Assembly: GCF_014898815.1 (NCBI RefSeq)
Contig: NW_026515406.1
Span: 62,001-126,000 of the forward strand
Direction of reading: 5' to 3'
DNA length: 64,000 nt
Origin: Panonychus citri
Lineage: Eukaryota > Arthropoda > Arachnida > Trombidiformes > Tetranychidae
Positions 1-13,965 of this stretch are shown here, one piece after another. A program made the position numbers and the translations under genes. Position 1 is the first letter of the stretch, and each line of letters opens with the position of its first letter. The notes beneath the pieces are model-generated. The model saw nothing but the letters and a program-made list of their open reading frames with translations, was not told the origin of the DNA and made no database searches.

Positions 1-264
1 CACCATTATTATCCTTTGATAAGTTTAAAGGTTTCATGTCTTCTTTAATGTTATGTATAAATTGAAAAGCTGATCAGTTGTGATCCGAATGAACCAATTT
101 GGTCATTTTTATTTGTTCAAGTTCGTACTTGTAGACAGTTTCATTATTCTCAGGATTTGATTTCATAATCCTTTGGGTCCACTTTGTTCGGTTCAACCAT
201 TTCTTAAATAATAAAAGCAAAAATAAACTATATAGCTCTAATGAGAAAATTCTAAAAGAAATTT
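1..264. other. Left edge, no supported gene
   Basis: This is AT-rich sequence left of the minisatellite. A minus-strand open frame of about 70 codons (74-286) begins inside the degenerate first repeat copy and runs into unique sequence. It lies in a different frame from the main repeat frame, and I see no homology or splice support for it. It could be the tail of a gene whose repeat-bearing exon is the array, but that is not demonstrable here. Confidence 0.4.
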
Positions 265-1600
265 GATAAATTATCATTGAGATCATTAACTGAAAGAATG
301 TTCATAGAAAATCATGACTAGAACGAAAAGTTCTGATAAATTATCATTGAGATCATAAACTGAAGAATTTTCAAAGAAAACTCATCAAAAGAACTGAAAA
401 GTTCTGATAAATTATCATTGAGATCATAAACTGAAAGAATTTTCAAAAAAACTCATCAAAAGAACTGAAAAGTTCTGATAAATTATCATTGAGATCATAA
501 ACTGAAAGAATTTTCAAAGAAAACTCATGACTAGAACGGAAAAGTTCTGATAAATTATCATTGAGATCATAAACTGAAAGAATTTTCAAAGAAAACTCAT
601 CAAAAGAACTGAAAAGTTCTGATAAATTATCATTGAGATCATAAACTGAAAGAATTTTCAAAGAAAACTCATCAAAAGAACTGAAAAGTTCTGATAAATT
701 ATCATTGAGATCATAAACTGAAAGAATTTTCAAAGAAAACTCATCAAAAGAACTGAAAAGTTCTGATAAATTATCATTGAGATTATAAACCAGAATTTTC
801 AAAGAAAACTCATCACTAGAACTGAAAAGTTCTGATAAATTATCATTGAGATCATAAACTGAAAGAATTTTCAAAGAAAACTCATCACTAGAACTGAAAA
901 GTTCTGATAAATTATCATTGAGATCATAAACTGAAAGAATTTTCAAAGAAAACTCATCACTAGAACTGAAAAGTTCTGATAAATTATCATTGAGATCATA
1001 AACTGAAAGAATTTTCAAAGAAAACTCATGACTAGAACGGAAAAGTTCTGATAAATTATCATTGAGATCATAAACTGAAAGAATTTTCAAAGAAAACTCA
1101 TCACTAGAACTGAAAAGTTCTGATAAATTATCATTGAGATCATAAACTGAAAGAATTTTCAAAGAAAACTCATGACTAGAACTGAAAAGTTCTGATAAAT
1201 TATCATTGAGATCATAAACTGAAAGAATTTTCAAAGAAAACTCATCACTAGAACTGAAAAGTTCTGATAAATTATCATTGAGATCATAAACTGAAAGAAT
1301 TCAAAGAAAACTCATGACTAGAACGGAAAAGTTCTGATAAATTATCATTGAGATCATAAACTGAAAGAATTTTCAAAGAAAACTCATCAAAAGAACTGAA
1401 AAGTTCTGATAAATTATCATTGAGATCATAAACTGAAAGAATTTTCAAAGAAAACTCATCAAAAGAACTGAAAAGTTCTGATAAATTATCATTGAGATCA
1501 TAAACTGAAAGAATTTTCAAAGAAAACTCATCAAAAGAACTGAAAAGTTCTGATAAATTATCATTGAGATCATAAACTGAAAGAATTTCATTCCAAACTC
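265..1600 (-). repeat. 72-bp minisatellite, about 19 tandem copies, open on the minus strand
   Basis: About 19 head-to-tail copies of a 72-bp unit can be counted from the recurring core gataaattatcattgagatc. Most spacings are exactly 72 bp. On the minus strand 72 bp gives a 24-residue peptide repeat with core YDLNDNLSELF followed by a variable SSS/SSF/RSS-D/H-EF segment. The frame is open from about 1606 to 1284 and again from about 1278 to 443. It is broken by a 2-bp deletion near 1280 and by small indels below 443. One copy (around 765-834) carries an in-frame 3-bp loss. Copies differ mainly in a short box (gactagaacg, caaaagaact or cactagaact). No ATG, signal peptide or flanking exon is evident. 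It may be a coding repeat that has decayed or simply a non-coding minisatellite; I favour the latter slightly. Confidence 0.9.
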
Positions 1601-1606
1601 TTCAAT

Positions 1607-4600
1607 CTAGCTTAAGATAACTTTCTTCCTTACTTTTATCGTTGATGGATTATTGGATAACGTTATCGATAACCAGGTAAAAAACCAATGATGAAAGCAC
1701 AATAAGCTAACAAGGGGAAAAATAATCAAACAAAATGATTAGAATTATTATACATAATAATCTATTGATTATTGAATTCAAACTATACTTACATTTTTAA
1801 TTCAGATTGAATCTCATGTAAAAGAAATCGAACTCAATGAATTCAAACTTTGATCAATTAATATCGTTCTTTTCTGTTTGGTTATCAAACTTCGAATGAT
1901 AATTTTTCAATTTTCAGTTTCGTATTTATACAAATCGGTATATGATTTAATTACTCAGGAAATTTAATCTAAATTGAAATTAATTCGAATCGTAAAATGT
2001 GTGAAGTTCAGTATATTTCAATATAAAACTTGAAAAAATCTTTAAATTGAATATAGTTTAATATTTACATTTAATCAATTTCATTTATCATAAATGAATC
2101 GTAAAAAATTATGATTTAATAGTTAATCTAATATAAAATATTATGATTAAATGAATATAAAAAATTAAATTCATTTATTTCCTCAAATAATAACATCATG
2201 AATGCTGAGCTTTTGCTGAGCCAAATAGCAGTTTATTACTTTGGAAGATTAAATCAAAAGTGTATTCACCAAGTTGGATTAGTTGACCCAAGATCTTGAT
2301 TTCGCAAATCAAATCAAGTAGATTAAATCATTTAAATTTTTATTTAATTAGGAAATTGTCCCTAAAAGGCGTGTTTTTCATTTTTCCTATTTTTCTTTTT
2401 ACCCTAATTTTTAATTAATTTTATCATTAATCAAACATAACAACGGTAACAGCAATAAAATTTCGCTCTTTAGATAAAAGCGGGCAATTGAAGATGATAA
2501 AATAATTTAATATTCATGGAAAAGACTTGAAATTCAGATTAATTTCAAACAATTAACAAATTAAATGATTATACTGATCATGTTTTCTGAAAATCTTCAC
2601 ACGATTTTTGGAAAAAATATTTTTTACGCTAGGAAAATTGTAGGAAAATAATAGAACATTGTGATACTAATCGATTCATCAAAAATTTCAAGAAAAAGAG
2701 TTAAAACAGAAGAAATTAGAAAACGAGAAAAAAGTTGAAATCAGCTTTTAATCTTGGTAATTACCAAGATTAATTTTGATGACCACTTAGCTAAAATCTT
2801 GAATCAGATTAGGCTAATTTCACTTGGTGAAACAAAATTAAATCTCGACTTAATTGATTTCGGTTGGTGAAATGCAAATTTTGATGAGAGTTTTAGAAAT
2901 CGCTTAGCTATGATTCCAAATCAAATTTAATTTTAATTGGTGAAACAGTTAAGTTTAACTCAGCTGATTTAATCTCAGAGTTAAGCTAGATCTCGGTTGG
3001 TGAATACGAGCCTTAATCATGATCAACAAAAAATCATCATCATCATTAAGGATTAAGTTATTATTATAACAACCTCACCCAGGTAATAATAATGATAACA
3101 ATCAAGTAGACAATCAACAATCAACAAACAAACAAAAAAACGTTAATAGTTAATTGTAACATGTTTATTATCATGTTAATTTTTAATGAAACAAATAATT
3201 AAAAACAATCAAATGTAAAAACAATTCACTTAACAACTAAAACTATTGACAATTTAATTATTTTCACAGTTAACTTGTTACCTTGCCAATTTAAGATAAT
3301 CAATTATATCATCACAATTAACCATTTGCTTGATTAACAAATCATATGGTTGAATATATTAATACATTGATTGTCCACTCCCAGTTTTGTTTATTGTGTT
3401 GACCTTTCAACTTAGACTTTGTATCAAACTAAACAAAAAAAAAATACAAACTGACCCATCAAAAAATAAAACTCTTGTCAAGGTCAATCAATGGTTTGAC
3501 ATTTCCGTCAATGAAAACAAATCATCATCATCATGAAACTGTCCAAACATGTTAATAATTTTATATAATAATAATAATAAGTTATTATAATAATATTGTT
3601 GATAAGTTTTATCAACTTTTGCTTACCTGTCAAAATATTTTCTTACCTTGTTTAACATTGGGGCTTGGCTTTCATTTTTTAAGTAATCAACTAATCAAGG
3701 TATTCAAATAGCTTCATCAGATGATGATGATGATGATGATGATGATCAACAATTTGTTCAACTAGTTTGTGTCAGTGAGAGAGGAGGAAATTGATTGGGA
3801 GGAGGAGGAGGCGGAAGAGGAGGTAAACTGGGAGGTAGAAGGTGTTACCAGGTAATAATTTAAGTTTCTTTTATTTTTCTCTTACCAATTATCTAATCAA
3901 ATTGAATTAAATTTTCTCTACTAATTGAAAATTGCGACTACGAATTATTTTCTTCTTCTTCCAATCTTTTTGATTACTTTGATTGTTACAATTTAACTTC
4001 TTAATTCATCTTCACATCAAATCAAATTGGAACAACAAGATTTTCATCATTTTGATTGACTGGTCTCTATATATATATATATATGCTCATAGTCTATGTA
4101 TCATGTTAATTGTTGGTTTTCAGGTTAATTGATTGGTCCTGTTATTTTCTTATTAATTTAATTAACAATTAAGAGGAGGAAAAAAAAGTTTATACACTTT
4201 TTGAGTGATCATTTTTTTCACCGCCAATTAGTTCACCACATGGAGTCACTAGTGTCTCTTTTCGGGGGAAAAATCAATGGAAAAGGGGAAAGGCGGTTAA
4301 TAGATTAACTTTTTTGTTTATGTAACTAGAATTGATTGTTGATCTAATTTAATTAATTTTATTTTCTCGTCTTTTTTTTACTTAATCTTCACGGTTAATA
4401 ATTAGGATTATTAGTTAATCTTAACTGTAATCAAATCTCTAATTGATAATCATCACAGAATTTATCAAGCTTTCTCTCTATCTTTTGATAATAAGTTAAT
4501 TTCTTGACAACTCCAGGAGGGCGAAAGGTAAAAATGTGAGTAATCATCTTCTTCTTGTCTTTATATTTTTCTTTTCTTTTTATTTCTTTTTTTTTCTTCT

Positions 4601-7600
4601 TTGGGTGAACAGATAAAATAAAAGATGATGATAGAAACAAATTAACATTCCTAGTAAGTAATAATAATAATAATTAAGAGAAAGAAAGAAAAGAAAATGT
4701 CATCAATAAAATTCAAAATGGCGAAAATAGAATAAGATGAAAAAAAGAAAAGAACAAAACAAAAAGTAGATTGATAATTGTATCAATGATTCTTTTCCTT
4801 TTACTATCTGTTCTATCTTTTTTCTTTCTTTTTCTCTCTTTTATCTTTATTCTTATCATCATCTTCTTCATCTTCATTATCGTTATCTCTCATCATTACC
4901 TTTCATCAATAATAATGATGATGATGATTATAATCAACAAGAAAACAACTTGTTGCTTGTTACCTTTCGTTATGGTGACCGGCTAATGATAATTTGCCTA
5001 TTCATTGTAATATTATCATTATGGGTTAACCATTGGGTGCCCATTGATTGGGTCCCTTAGACTGGACATTCATTACCCTATTCATAACCTAATATATACA
5101 CAAAAGTCTTGGCTACTTTGTGTTTATCATTAGTTTTGACCATTGGGTGGTCATCGTCAAAATTTTGCATCGAAAATGTCAAAGTAACATTAACATTAAT
5201 TGATTACCATTTCTCTCTCTCTCTCTCTTTTTAATTATATTTGCAGTTTTTACCAAACCAAATGGGACTCATTGGGACTCGATCAATTTATCAATTGAAT
5301 CTAAAGACATATGAGAAGCAAATAAGAAAAACAACATTTTGTTAAACCTTATCTAGTCTATTCCTCACCATGGAATCAGTTAATTATTGACCTTTAATTT
5401 ACTCAACTTTATCATCATCAACGAGTAATCAACAGCATTATTTATGAATAATGAATTGATTGTATACGTCAAAGATAATTGTAAACCGAATGGGCAACAA
5501 CTACATGGATCACAAGTCTAATGGTGATAATAATTTCAAAAGATGATTTGGTTTCGTTTTATTATAACCATTGTAGGAAAAAGGAAAAAGAAATCAATTT
5601 AATCTTAATCAAGATGGAAACATGATCAACAGCAACATGATAAATATTTGTGGATAAAGAAGGAGAAAGTGACAATCTTAATCCAACTCTCTCTCTCTCT
5701 CTCCCTCTAATTATTAATTATCCTCTTCTTTAACATCCTATTGACCTAAAAAAGAAGCAAGAAATCAGAGAGTTATAATTATCATCATCAAATCAAATAT
5801 ATTATCCAATTTTGTTACAATTTAACTAATTTCGTGTGTTGGACACACTCAAAAAAAGAAACTACTAGATGACAATAATGATAATATATTGTGATAACCA
5901 TGATTATAATAATATCTCTTGATATCATTGCCTCTCCATCATCATCATATATTTACCATCAAAGTATTTAAAAGTAATAACTCTAATTAATCAATGATTA
6001 ATTGAGATGATGATGATTAAAAAAACAAGGTAATTGCTGATATCCTGTTGGGATTTCATTTCATTTACTCTGTTAAATGTTTACAGTTTACCTTTGCAAT
6101 AACTGACAGGTTATAAAGATCATAAAATGTGTTATAGGAATTAAATCAATTACAGATTATGGTGATTATCATGATGATGATGATGATGATGAGAAAAGGC
6201 TAATGTATGGGAAAACCTTGAAAAAAAAGTTCTTAATCATCATCATGAATATTTGATGAATTTCTAGTTAACTTTTCCTATCAGGTTAATGAGCTAAATT
6301 GTTAAATTAACTGTTTCTTTTTTTCCCTTAAATTTAACTACTCTCCTTACTAATTATTGACCTTTTAATTGCTTATCCACAACCGATAGTAATTATCTAT
6401 GTAACTGTTAATTGTTTCCTATCTTGTAAAACATTTTGATTATCATTATTATTATTATTTCAAGTAGGTGACAAAGTGTAACAATTACAATTTTTGCTGT
6501 ACAATTATTGATCACACCAAATATAACCTTTGATCTTACTGGTTAATTTGGTTGATCAGTTAATTAGTTAATTTCTTATATAATAATTACCTAATCACCT
6601 AAAATCAACCAGCAAGTACTTATGTACTTAATTGTAGTTTTAATCACTCGTTCAACAATTTAACCTGCAGGCCTTTGAATTAATATATTTTTTTCTTCTT
6701 CTTGTTATAATATAAACATTGATAATCTTTTAATCATTAACAATTAACTAATTACAATCTCACTCACTGTAACTTAAACATCATGTTAACACTTAACCAG
6801 TTAAATTGTTGAGAAATCATATTTAATGTATATACAAAGAGCAATTATCTAAATCCACTCATCTTAATCAACACATGTCAATCAAATTAATCAACGTGAA
6901 AATATTTAATTGTAACTATTGATCTTTAATCAATTAACTTATGTTAACATTTAAAGTCTTTATTAATTGTTTCAATGAAACAATCAATAATTTAAAGACA
7001 CTGAATGTTTAATAATATTTACATTAGGTAATAATATAAATCTAATTGTAATTGACAAGTGAAAAAAATTTAATTGCGTTAAGTAAAAAGTTAAGTAGTG
7101 ATTAATTAATCAATTAATATTGATCAGAGATAATTAATTACAAAACAATCAAGGGTGTTTGTAATCACGATTAAATTGTTAAGGGAAAATTAAAATTTAA
7201 TTTTTTTTTTCTTCCAATGAGAAAAACCAAATCTAATCTTCTTCATATCTGATTATTGATGATTTACTGATTACTCCAAGATTCAATTTAATTTAATTAT
7301 CATCGTCATCTTATCGTTATCAACATCATGTTAATCAAATGAAACGAACCAAATTAAATTAACTATTAAAACTTGATTGCTCAGAGAGAGAAAATTAAAA
7401 AATTAAAACAGTCACAATGTTATTTAGCCCGGCGGCTTTTAAATTGTTGTTTGCTTTTCTAATCAATTACAACAATCAAAATAAATTATCAATACAAACA
7501 AGTTAATCAACCTTGTTTCTTGTTCCTGTATAGTTTAAATGACAACAATTTAAATCATTTCAATCAGAATCAACAGAAAAACAAACTTATGATCAGTTGA

Positions 7601-8942
7601 AATTAACTATTGGTGAAAAAAAAAGTTTTTCCCTAATTCAGTCAAATGATTTGAACAACAATTAAGTTAATCATGTCGATGAAAGTTAACATTGATTCTA
7701 GGAAAATCAAATTGTGGTATTTTGCAAGTAGAAATTAAATTTAAAAAAGTGAATCAGTATCACAACAATTAAGTTTTAATTGTTACCATATGAGAACAGG
7801 TCAAGGTTAAACAATTTACTGATCATTAAACTTTCAAATTGTTAGTTTAACAGTAACAATTAACAGAGAGATCAAGTTAATTTAATCTAATGAAAAGATT
7901 TATTTCAAAAATCATGATTAGTGGTTAATTGTTGATAGTAAAAGCAAATGATAATAACAATTAATTTAACATCAATCAGCATATAATTGATTTAATCATA
8001 ATTACGTGATGGAAACAAATATTTAATTGAATCAAATATCAAAGTGTTTCAATTGACAATTAAAAATTTTTTTTTCTTTTCCGCAAAAAAACTCAATTAA
8101 CTGGTTAATCAATTATTAAATTATGGCTGATTAACTTTCACCCAATCAAAAAGACACATATAAAGTTTTCAAGGTAAATCACAACAACAATTTACCTTTA
8201 AATTGTGAAAGAAATCAACTAATTGTGTAAACAATTAAACATCATTTTCTGTCAATTCTGATCAACTTTAATGGTAATTTCAATCTCAAGGTTGATTATC
8301 ATCTTAATCATAATTAACAACCATAATGTCCTTTGATTGTAACTAATAAATTGTCCTTGATTAAACAAACATAGACATTGAGGTGATGATCATCAACAAA
8401 AATAATAGGAAGGTTAATACAACAATTAAGTTTATCTAATTTAAATATTGATTGTTAATCAACTCTAATCATCATTAGTAGTAAAAAAAAAGTCAATGAG
8501 ACAATTGCGTGATTAACTTTTTCCAGCTCGAAAAATTGAACTTAAAATTAACTTTCTCTTTCTGTGATCAATAATTTAATCAACATTGGAAAAACAAAGA
8601 CAATCAATATGGTTGGTTAGTTAATTGTTCAATTGATTGTAACTCCAATTAAAATCAATAACAATACAAAGGTTGAAAAGAAATGAGAAAATGAAAACTT
8701 AAATAACATTTCCAATCCTCGAAACTAACCAAATATAATCACCGTCCTTAATTGTTGGTTGATTCAGTTGATTATTTCACTTTCACCTAAGCTGTTTGAT
8801 TGTGAAGTTAAAATTAAACTTATTTATAAATATCTATTCAATTAATCAACTAATCCAATGTAATCTAATTGTAATTGTGACAACGAGAAGGAATTGAAAA
8901 AAAAATTTTCAACAACAATTTAGTAAACTTATTTTCATCACC
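1607..8942. other. 7.3-kb intergenic stretch without a supported gene
   Basis: The sequence is AT-rich with very frequent caattaa/ttaattg words. Open frames here are short and low-complexity. I see a GAT run at about 3721-3746, a short AT run near 4070-4084 and a pyrimidine-rich stretch near 4790-4900. There is also a zone at about 2715-3010 where phrases ending in ttggtgaaa recur at roughly 80-110 bp, which looks like an old diverged tandem repeat. No tRNA-like, rRNA-like or transposase-like sequence was recognised. Confidence 0.6.
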
Positions 8943-10050
8943 ATGAATAAGTTAACAGTTTTGTGTTTTATCCTATTGATTTCAATGGGTAAGTAACAAT
9001 TAGTTGTTATAAGGTGAATTAGCTTCAAAAATTTGTTAATTGTTGTCCATTTTTTTAAAGGCCAATCGGCTCCTCAAACCGAGTGCACCAAAACTGAGGA
9101 TGATTTTGATAATTGTGCCACTCATGTAACGGTATTTGGTAATGATGACATGATAATACCAACAAGTGATGAAGAGATGGATAAACATTGCAAGTAAGTT
9201 AATTTATCTTTCGAGAGAGAGACAGAAACAATTAATTAGTTAATTAACTATTCCGTTGATCGTAGTAAAAGTTTCGAGGCGGTTCAATGTATTCGTGATT
9301 ACGTTTCTAAATGTATGTCCAATTTTCCAAAGACCGTTTTTGGTGTTTTCCAATACGATTTCAAACGTGACATGAAAAAACGATGTCACAATAAGGAAGG
9401 ACGAGCAGGTTCGTAAATTATATTAGTAATAATGTTGATTAATAGAATAATTAACAATCGGAATACCGATAATTAACTTCAGAATTCATGAAACACATGA
9501 AGTGCGGCAAAGAGAAAGGTGGATTCAGCCAATTGCACCAATGTATGCGAAATTATGACGCTCAAATGGAATGGATTATTCTAAATGTTCCTAAAGAGAA
9601 TCGAGTTCTAACCGCTTGTTGTTCCCTCCATTGGGTTCATCACTGTTTCGTTGAGAGGTCAAAGGCCATGTGCGATGCGATAACTGGACCGGAGACTTCG
9701 GGTTATTTTGATAAAATGGTTGCAGCAACTGTAAGTCTTGATCGAGTTGAACTTTATCGATGTTGATTGATTGAAATGTTGATTAACATCATTAACTAAA
9801 TTAGAAACAATTTTATTGATTGTTTATCTCTTTCTTGGTTAATTGTAACAATCAGATTGCTGAAGGCGTTGATTATACTTGCGGTAAACACAAATCATAT
9901 GAAGATTGTGCTGAACATTTGGATTCTGCAACTTGGAAGACTCTAATTGAGATTGGTGAGGATCCATCAAAGATAAACTTTGTCCCAAGGCATAAATCAC
10001 CGTTAACAACAGCAATTAAAATGTTTACCGAACTTGATCAAGGATCTTAA
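8943..10050 (+). CDS. Secreted cysteine-rich protein, five exons
   Basis: Exons 8943-8988, 9061-9193, 9266-9408, 9483-9730 and 9856-10050 join in frame to 254 residues. All introns are GT-AG and 72-125 bp long. The first ~19 residues (MNKLTVLCFILLISMGQSA) are a clear signal peptide, so the product is predicted to be secreted. The mature part has 14 cysteines spread over the whole length, including an adjacent pair in TACCSLHW and a spaced pattern HC-x(8)-QC-x(6)-KC. There are no membrane segments and no catalytic motif that I recognise. The spacing resembles arthropod haemolymph glycoprotein / DUF1397-like families, but that is only a resemblance and no function is assigned. A TATA-like stretch (tttataaat) lies about 110 bp upstream at roughly 8823-8833. 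The gene is complete and not obviously linked in function to its neighbours. Confidence 0.75.
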
Positions 10051-10971
10051 TCAGTATGATTAAGAAAATCTCATATAAAAACTAATCAAATCAAATAAAA
10101 TCAAATCTACACACGCAAACAAAATACACATACAACTAACCCCAAATAAACAAACAACCAACAGGATTTAACATTAATCAACATTGATTGACTTCCTCTT
10201 AATTGTATTAACAAACTAATATACAATATAACAACAATTAACAAACATGTCAATCAATTTTACTGATCAAGTTAATCCTGTTAATCAAAGATACAACAAC
10301 AAAATAACAAATCAACTCACACACCCAACGAGACACAATAACATTAATTAATAACCATTTAATTGATAACAATTAGGCAATCATTAAATTAACATGATGT
10401 AAATCAATATCTTATTATAATATATATTTAATTGTACAATTTAATTTGGAACCTTAAATAATTAATTTAATCAAATTTGACCGATTGAGAGTAAATAAAA
10501 GTTACTTTTAACAAATACAATTGTATTATTATTAGTTAGTTGAAACAATTAAAATCTAAATTGCTTGTTAATTGTTTGTAATTGAACAATTTTTATTTTC
10601 AAATAAACTCATTCAATCAGTTAATTGTTTATACATGATGGCAAACAAAAAATACTTAATGTTTATTAAGGTTAATTATTGGATATTAGTATTAATCATA
10701 ATCATCTAATTGGGTCTCATAAAGTTAGACAATTAACTAACTTACAATAATTATAAACGGAATCTAATTTGTTAGCAATTAAACCTTGAATTTAATCACA
10801 ACGATTAATATAATAAAGATAATGAGATGAAGAGAGTGATAACTAAATTAACAACGAAGTTAATTTAGTTTGAAAATTTTTCGTTTCTATTACAATTTGA
10901 TTCGTTGGTGATCATATTAATATGATCTTAGTGTTTGTGCTCAGTGATTAGTTGATTATCCTTTTTTAATT
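10051..10971. other. Intergenic, no gene seen
   Basis: This is AT-rich spacer between two plus-strand genes. Several aataaa hexamers follow the stop codon of the upstream gene (for example around 10095 and 10146) and could serve as its polyadenylation signals. Nothing else was recognised. Confidence 0.6.
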
Positions 10972-13797
10972 ATGTCTCGATCACTATTGAAAAGACGTGC
11001 TAATGAACCAAGGTAAGGCTTAATTGTTACAATAATCGTTGATAATTAACAAGAAAACTAATCCTTTTGTTGGTGATTAAAATTTCCTCATAGCAAAGAG
11101 ATTGAGATTTGGTTTGATGAGAAAACATTGTTTCAGGTAAATGTCATTTTCTTTCAGGAAAAATCTGATTATCACAATTAAATTGATTCTGTATTTTAAT
11201 TGTTCTTTCAGGATAATATTAGGGAGGTGATGGAAAAATTTGATTCCATTGATCCAGAAATTTGGGGCAAAATCGTTTACATGGAAAAGAATCGCCGACT
11301 CGCCAAGGCCTATGCTCGAAGTAGTAACGAAACCGATAAGGAATCAATCATACGAATCACCAATTCGGAGATTGCATTTGATGGATTAACCATTGGATTA
11401 TCTGGATTTGTTAATCCCCATCGAGATCAGATTATCCTTCAAGCTTTATCCCACCTTCATCAGGTAAGAGAGAGATTTAATAATATAACTAAATCAATAG
11501 AATAACAATTTTCCAATCAATAGTCGAAACTTTTTTGCAAAGTTTTTCGACGAAAAAAAAAATCAACCAAAAGTACAGTTAATTGTGTATTCTTAATTGT
11601 TATCAATGAATTGAAGCTGCTTGTTAATTGTTAAAATTGAGTCAGACAATAAAGAGAGATACTAGTTTAATTAACTAAACAATTAGCAACCCTTAGTAAC
11701 AACAAGTAACAATTAATTTCAATTGTAATTGAATCTATATAAAATATTTTTACCGTTAGTTAATTAAACTCACAACAACAACTAAATTAACTTAATTATA
11801 ATTTAAAAATAATATTATTAATAGTTGTATTTGAGTAAATTACTTTACACTGATTGTTGTACTTTTCTGTTAATTGTAATTTGATCAATTGTAATCCAAT
11901 TAGTTTGATCAACAGGTAAAAAAAATAATTTAATGTGAATTAAATTTTGTTTATATGTAAAAAAATTTTCCAATCAATTAGTTAATTACAAATTATTGTG
12001 ATTTAATTATCCATCAATAGAATTGGTTAATCAAAATCAATGTAAAGCAATTAACTAACCAGGTAATTTAAACCTTAATTGCCAATAAGAAGATAACAAT
12101 CAACAATTAGTTGATTCTGAGAGGTTGATTAAAAATCAGACAACAATGTGATAATATTAATAACAATTAAGAATGGAAATTAGCTAATTAACTTAATAAT
12201 AAGTTTGAAAAGATAATTGATTATCACAATTAATCAATGAGTGAGCCCGTTGATTGTTGACTTAATTGTTTGTTCATCTTTTTCAACAGGGAGTTGATAT
12301 AATCATGGAGGAGAGTGGAAACATAATTGTTCACAATCAAACTGAATCAAGAATCTTTCTGAGAGGTTACAATTTAATTAAGCCTGAAAATAAGCGTTCA
12401 GATGGATTGGGAACAATTAAATTGCTTCCTCATCAACGAGAAACTTTATTTGATATAAATTGTTACCTTGATTCAATTGAATCAAAAGTTGGTACAACAA
12501 TTAACCTTTTAAAAAGTATTGACATAAACAACAACAACAATTTAAATTGTCAACTTGATTTGAATAATAACAACAATGGTAAAGTTAATTGTGATGATGA
12601 TAATTATGTTTACTCAATCCGACAATCACTTGAATTGGAAACAATTAGTTTAATTTGTTTAGGTCGTGAGAGTTATGATTTAATTGAGACTCCATGTTAT
12701 TTAATCATAATTAACATCGTCGCTCTTGATATACTGAAAGCTAAGATACCTCAAAGTAAGTTAATTGTTGATTAATTGTTACAATCATTTTCTCAATCAT
12801 CTTATACATTTGATTGTCTCTATTTCTAGAGTATCAAAGGAAATTAAATCAATCATCAACTAATCAACTTCGTCGTCGTAGTCTTGCTTCTGATGGTCAA
12901 CGTATTGGTCATCGTCTTCGTCCACTATTAAATTTACCATCTCTCATACGTTCATCATCACCAACAATTAGTAAATCATCATCAAAGGATAACTTATCAT
13001 TATCATCGTCAACAACAAATTCATCTTCATCAAATGATTGTTTATCAATTAATTTACTTCAACCTCCAAATCAACAGCAACAAATGAATTTTAATTATAA
13101 CAATCAAAGTAGTATTAAAGTTAATCATCATAATAATTATCAATCATCATCTCTCCGTAACCTTCATTTATCATCAAATGATCATCACCATCAACATAAT
13201 CCGTATCATAATCAAAGTAATCAATCATTAACAATCAACCAATTGAACAAATTTACTTTAACTAATCAATTACAATCAACTGATCGTAGTCGCTCATGGT
13301 CAATATTAACAACAGAAACAAATGTTAACCACAATCAAAATGATCAACTACCATTAATAAGATTACCTGAACCAGATTATGATGATAATAATAATATAAT
13401 ACTAACTAAATCAACTAATCACTCTGACAATCAATTTAATTACCATTCACTGGGACGATCATCTCATATAAACTCAATGGTTAATCAATCCAGTACTAAT
13501 CACAATCAATATTATTCATCCTCAAACATTAATTCAAGATCTAAATCATTTCAAGATCTGTCATCAGGTAAACTAATTTGATTAATCAAACAAATTAAGT
13601 CTAATGATTGATTTGAATTAATTATTTTCTCTCAATTCTTTTCCCCAATTCTAATTACAGAAACTAATACAATCACTAATCAAGCTAATAATTACTGGAA
13701 AGAGGATATTATATCATCATCTTCATCATCAAGATCAAAAAATCAATCAAAATTATCAACTAAATTAATAGATAAATTTAAACTTTGGAAAAGTTAA
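10972..13797 (+). CDS. exp: MH2-domain protein similar to Drosophila Expansion
   Basis: Exons 10972-11012, 11094-11136, 11212-11463, 12290-12755, 12830-13567 and 13661-13797 join in frame to 558 residues. Intron 3 is long (826 bp). Residues ~25-266 form an SMAD MH2-like domain. The telling stretches are WGKIVYMEKNRRLAKAYAR, FDGLTIGLSGF and, at the domain end, IIINIVALDILKAKIP. These are the blocks I associate with Expansion, a Smad-related cytoplasmic protein that controls tracheal tube size in Drosophila. No MH1 DNA-binding domain precedes it, unlike in true SMADs. Poly-Asn insertions lie inside the domain (residues ~185-215). The tail (~267-558) is low-complexity Asn/Ser/Gln/His with no fold I recognise. 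The terminal exon and its 3' flank are duplicated 3.9 kb downstream. The first aataaa after the stop (13984) lies just beyond the duplicated block. The gene symbol is by family resemblance only. Confidence 0.75.
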
Positions 13798-13965
13798 TCA
13801 CAATTAAGGAAACTAACAACAACAACAACAACTACTACAACTTGTAATCAAATCTAAACTACAATTAAATGTAGCATATTAATTTTGAATAATTGATTGT
13901 AAATGCTATTCAATCCTTTAGAAAATAGTATTAATCATCTTAATTGTGATTAAATGATGAAGGAG
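13575..13965 (+). repeat. 391-bp direct repeat, copy A (terminal exon of the Expansion-like gene)
   Basis: This block covers the end of intron 5, all of the last coding exon and about 170 bp of 3' flank. It recurs as a direct copy of the same length at 17466-17856; reading the two side by side I see only two single-base differences. Together the copies bracket a 3.5-kb segment that holds the SLC17-type transporter gene. Confidence 0.95.

Noticed and set aside
265..1600. Reading the regular array as a CRISPR
   Set aside because: The repeats are directly contiguous with no unique spacers, and the window is eukaryotic.
4431..4986. Two short open frames in the 7.3-kb gap
   Set aside because: They consist mostly of Lys or Ile/Phe/Met runs from A- and T-rich triplet repeats; no coding signal.
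13568..13581. Ending the Expansion-like protein at the TGA just past the exon 5 donor
   Set aside because: A good donor and an in-frame downstream exon with its own acceptor and stop are present, and that exon is the unit that was duplicated intact.
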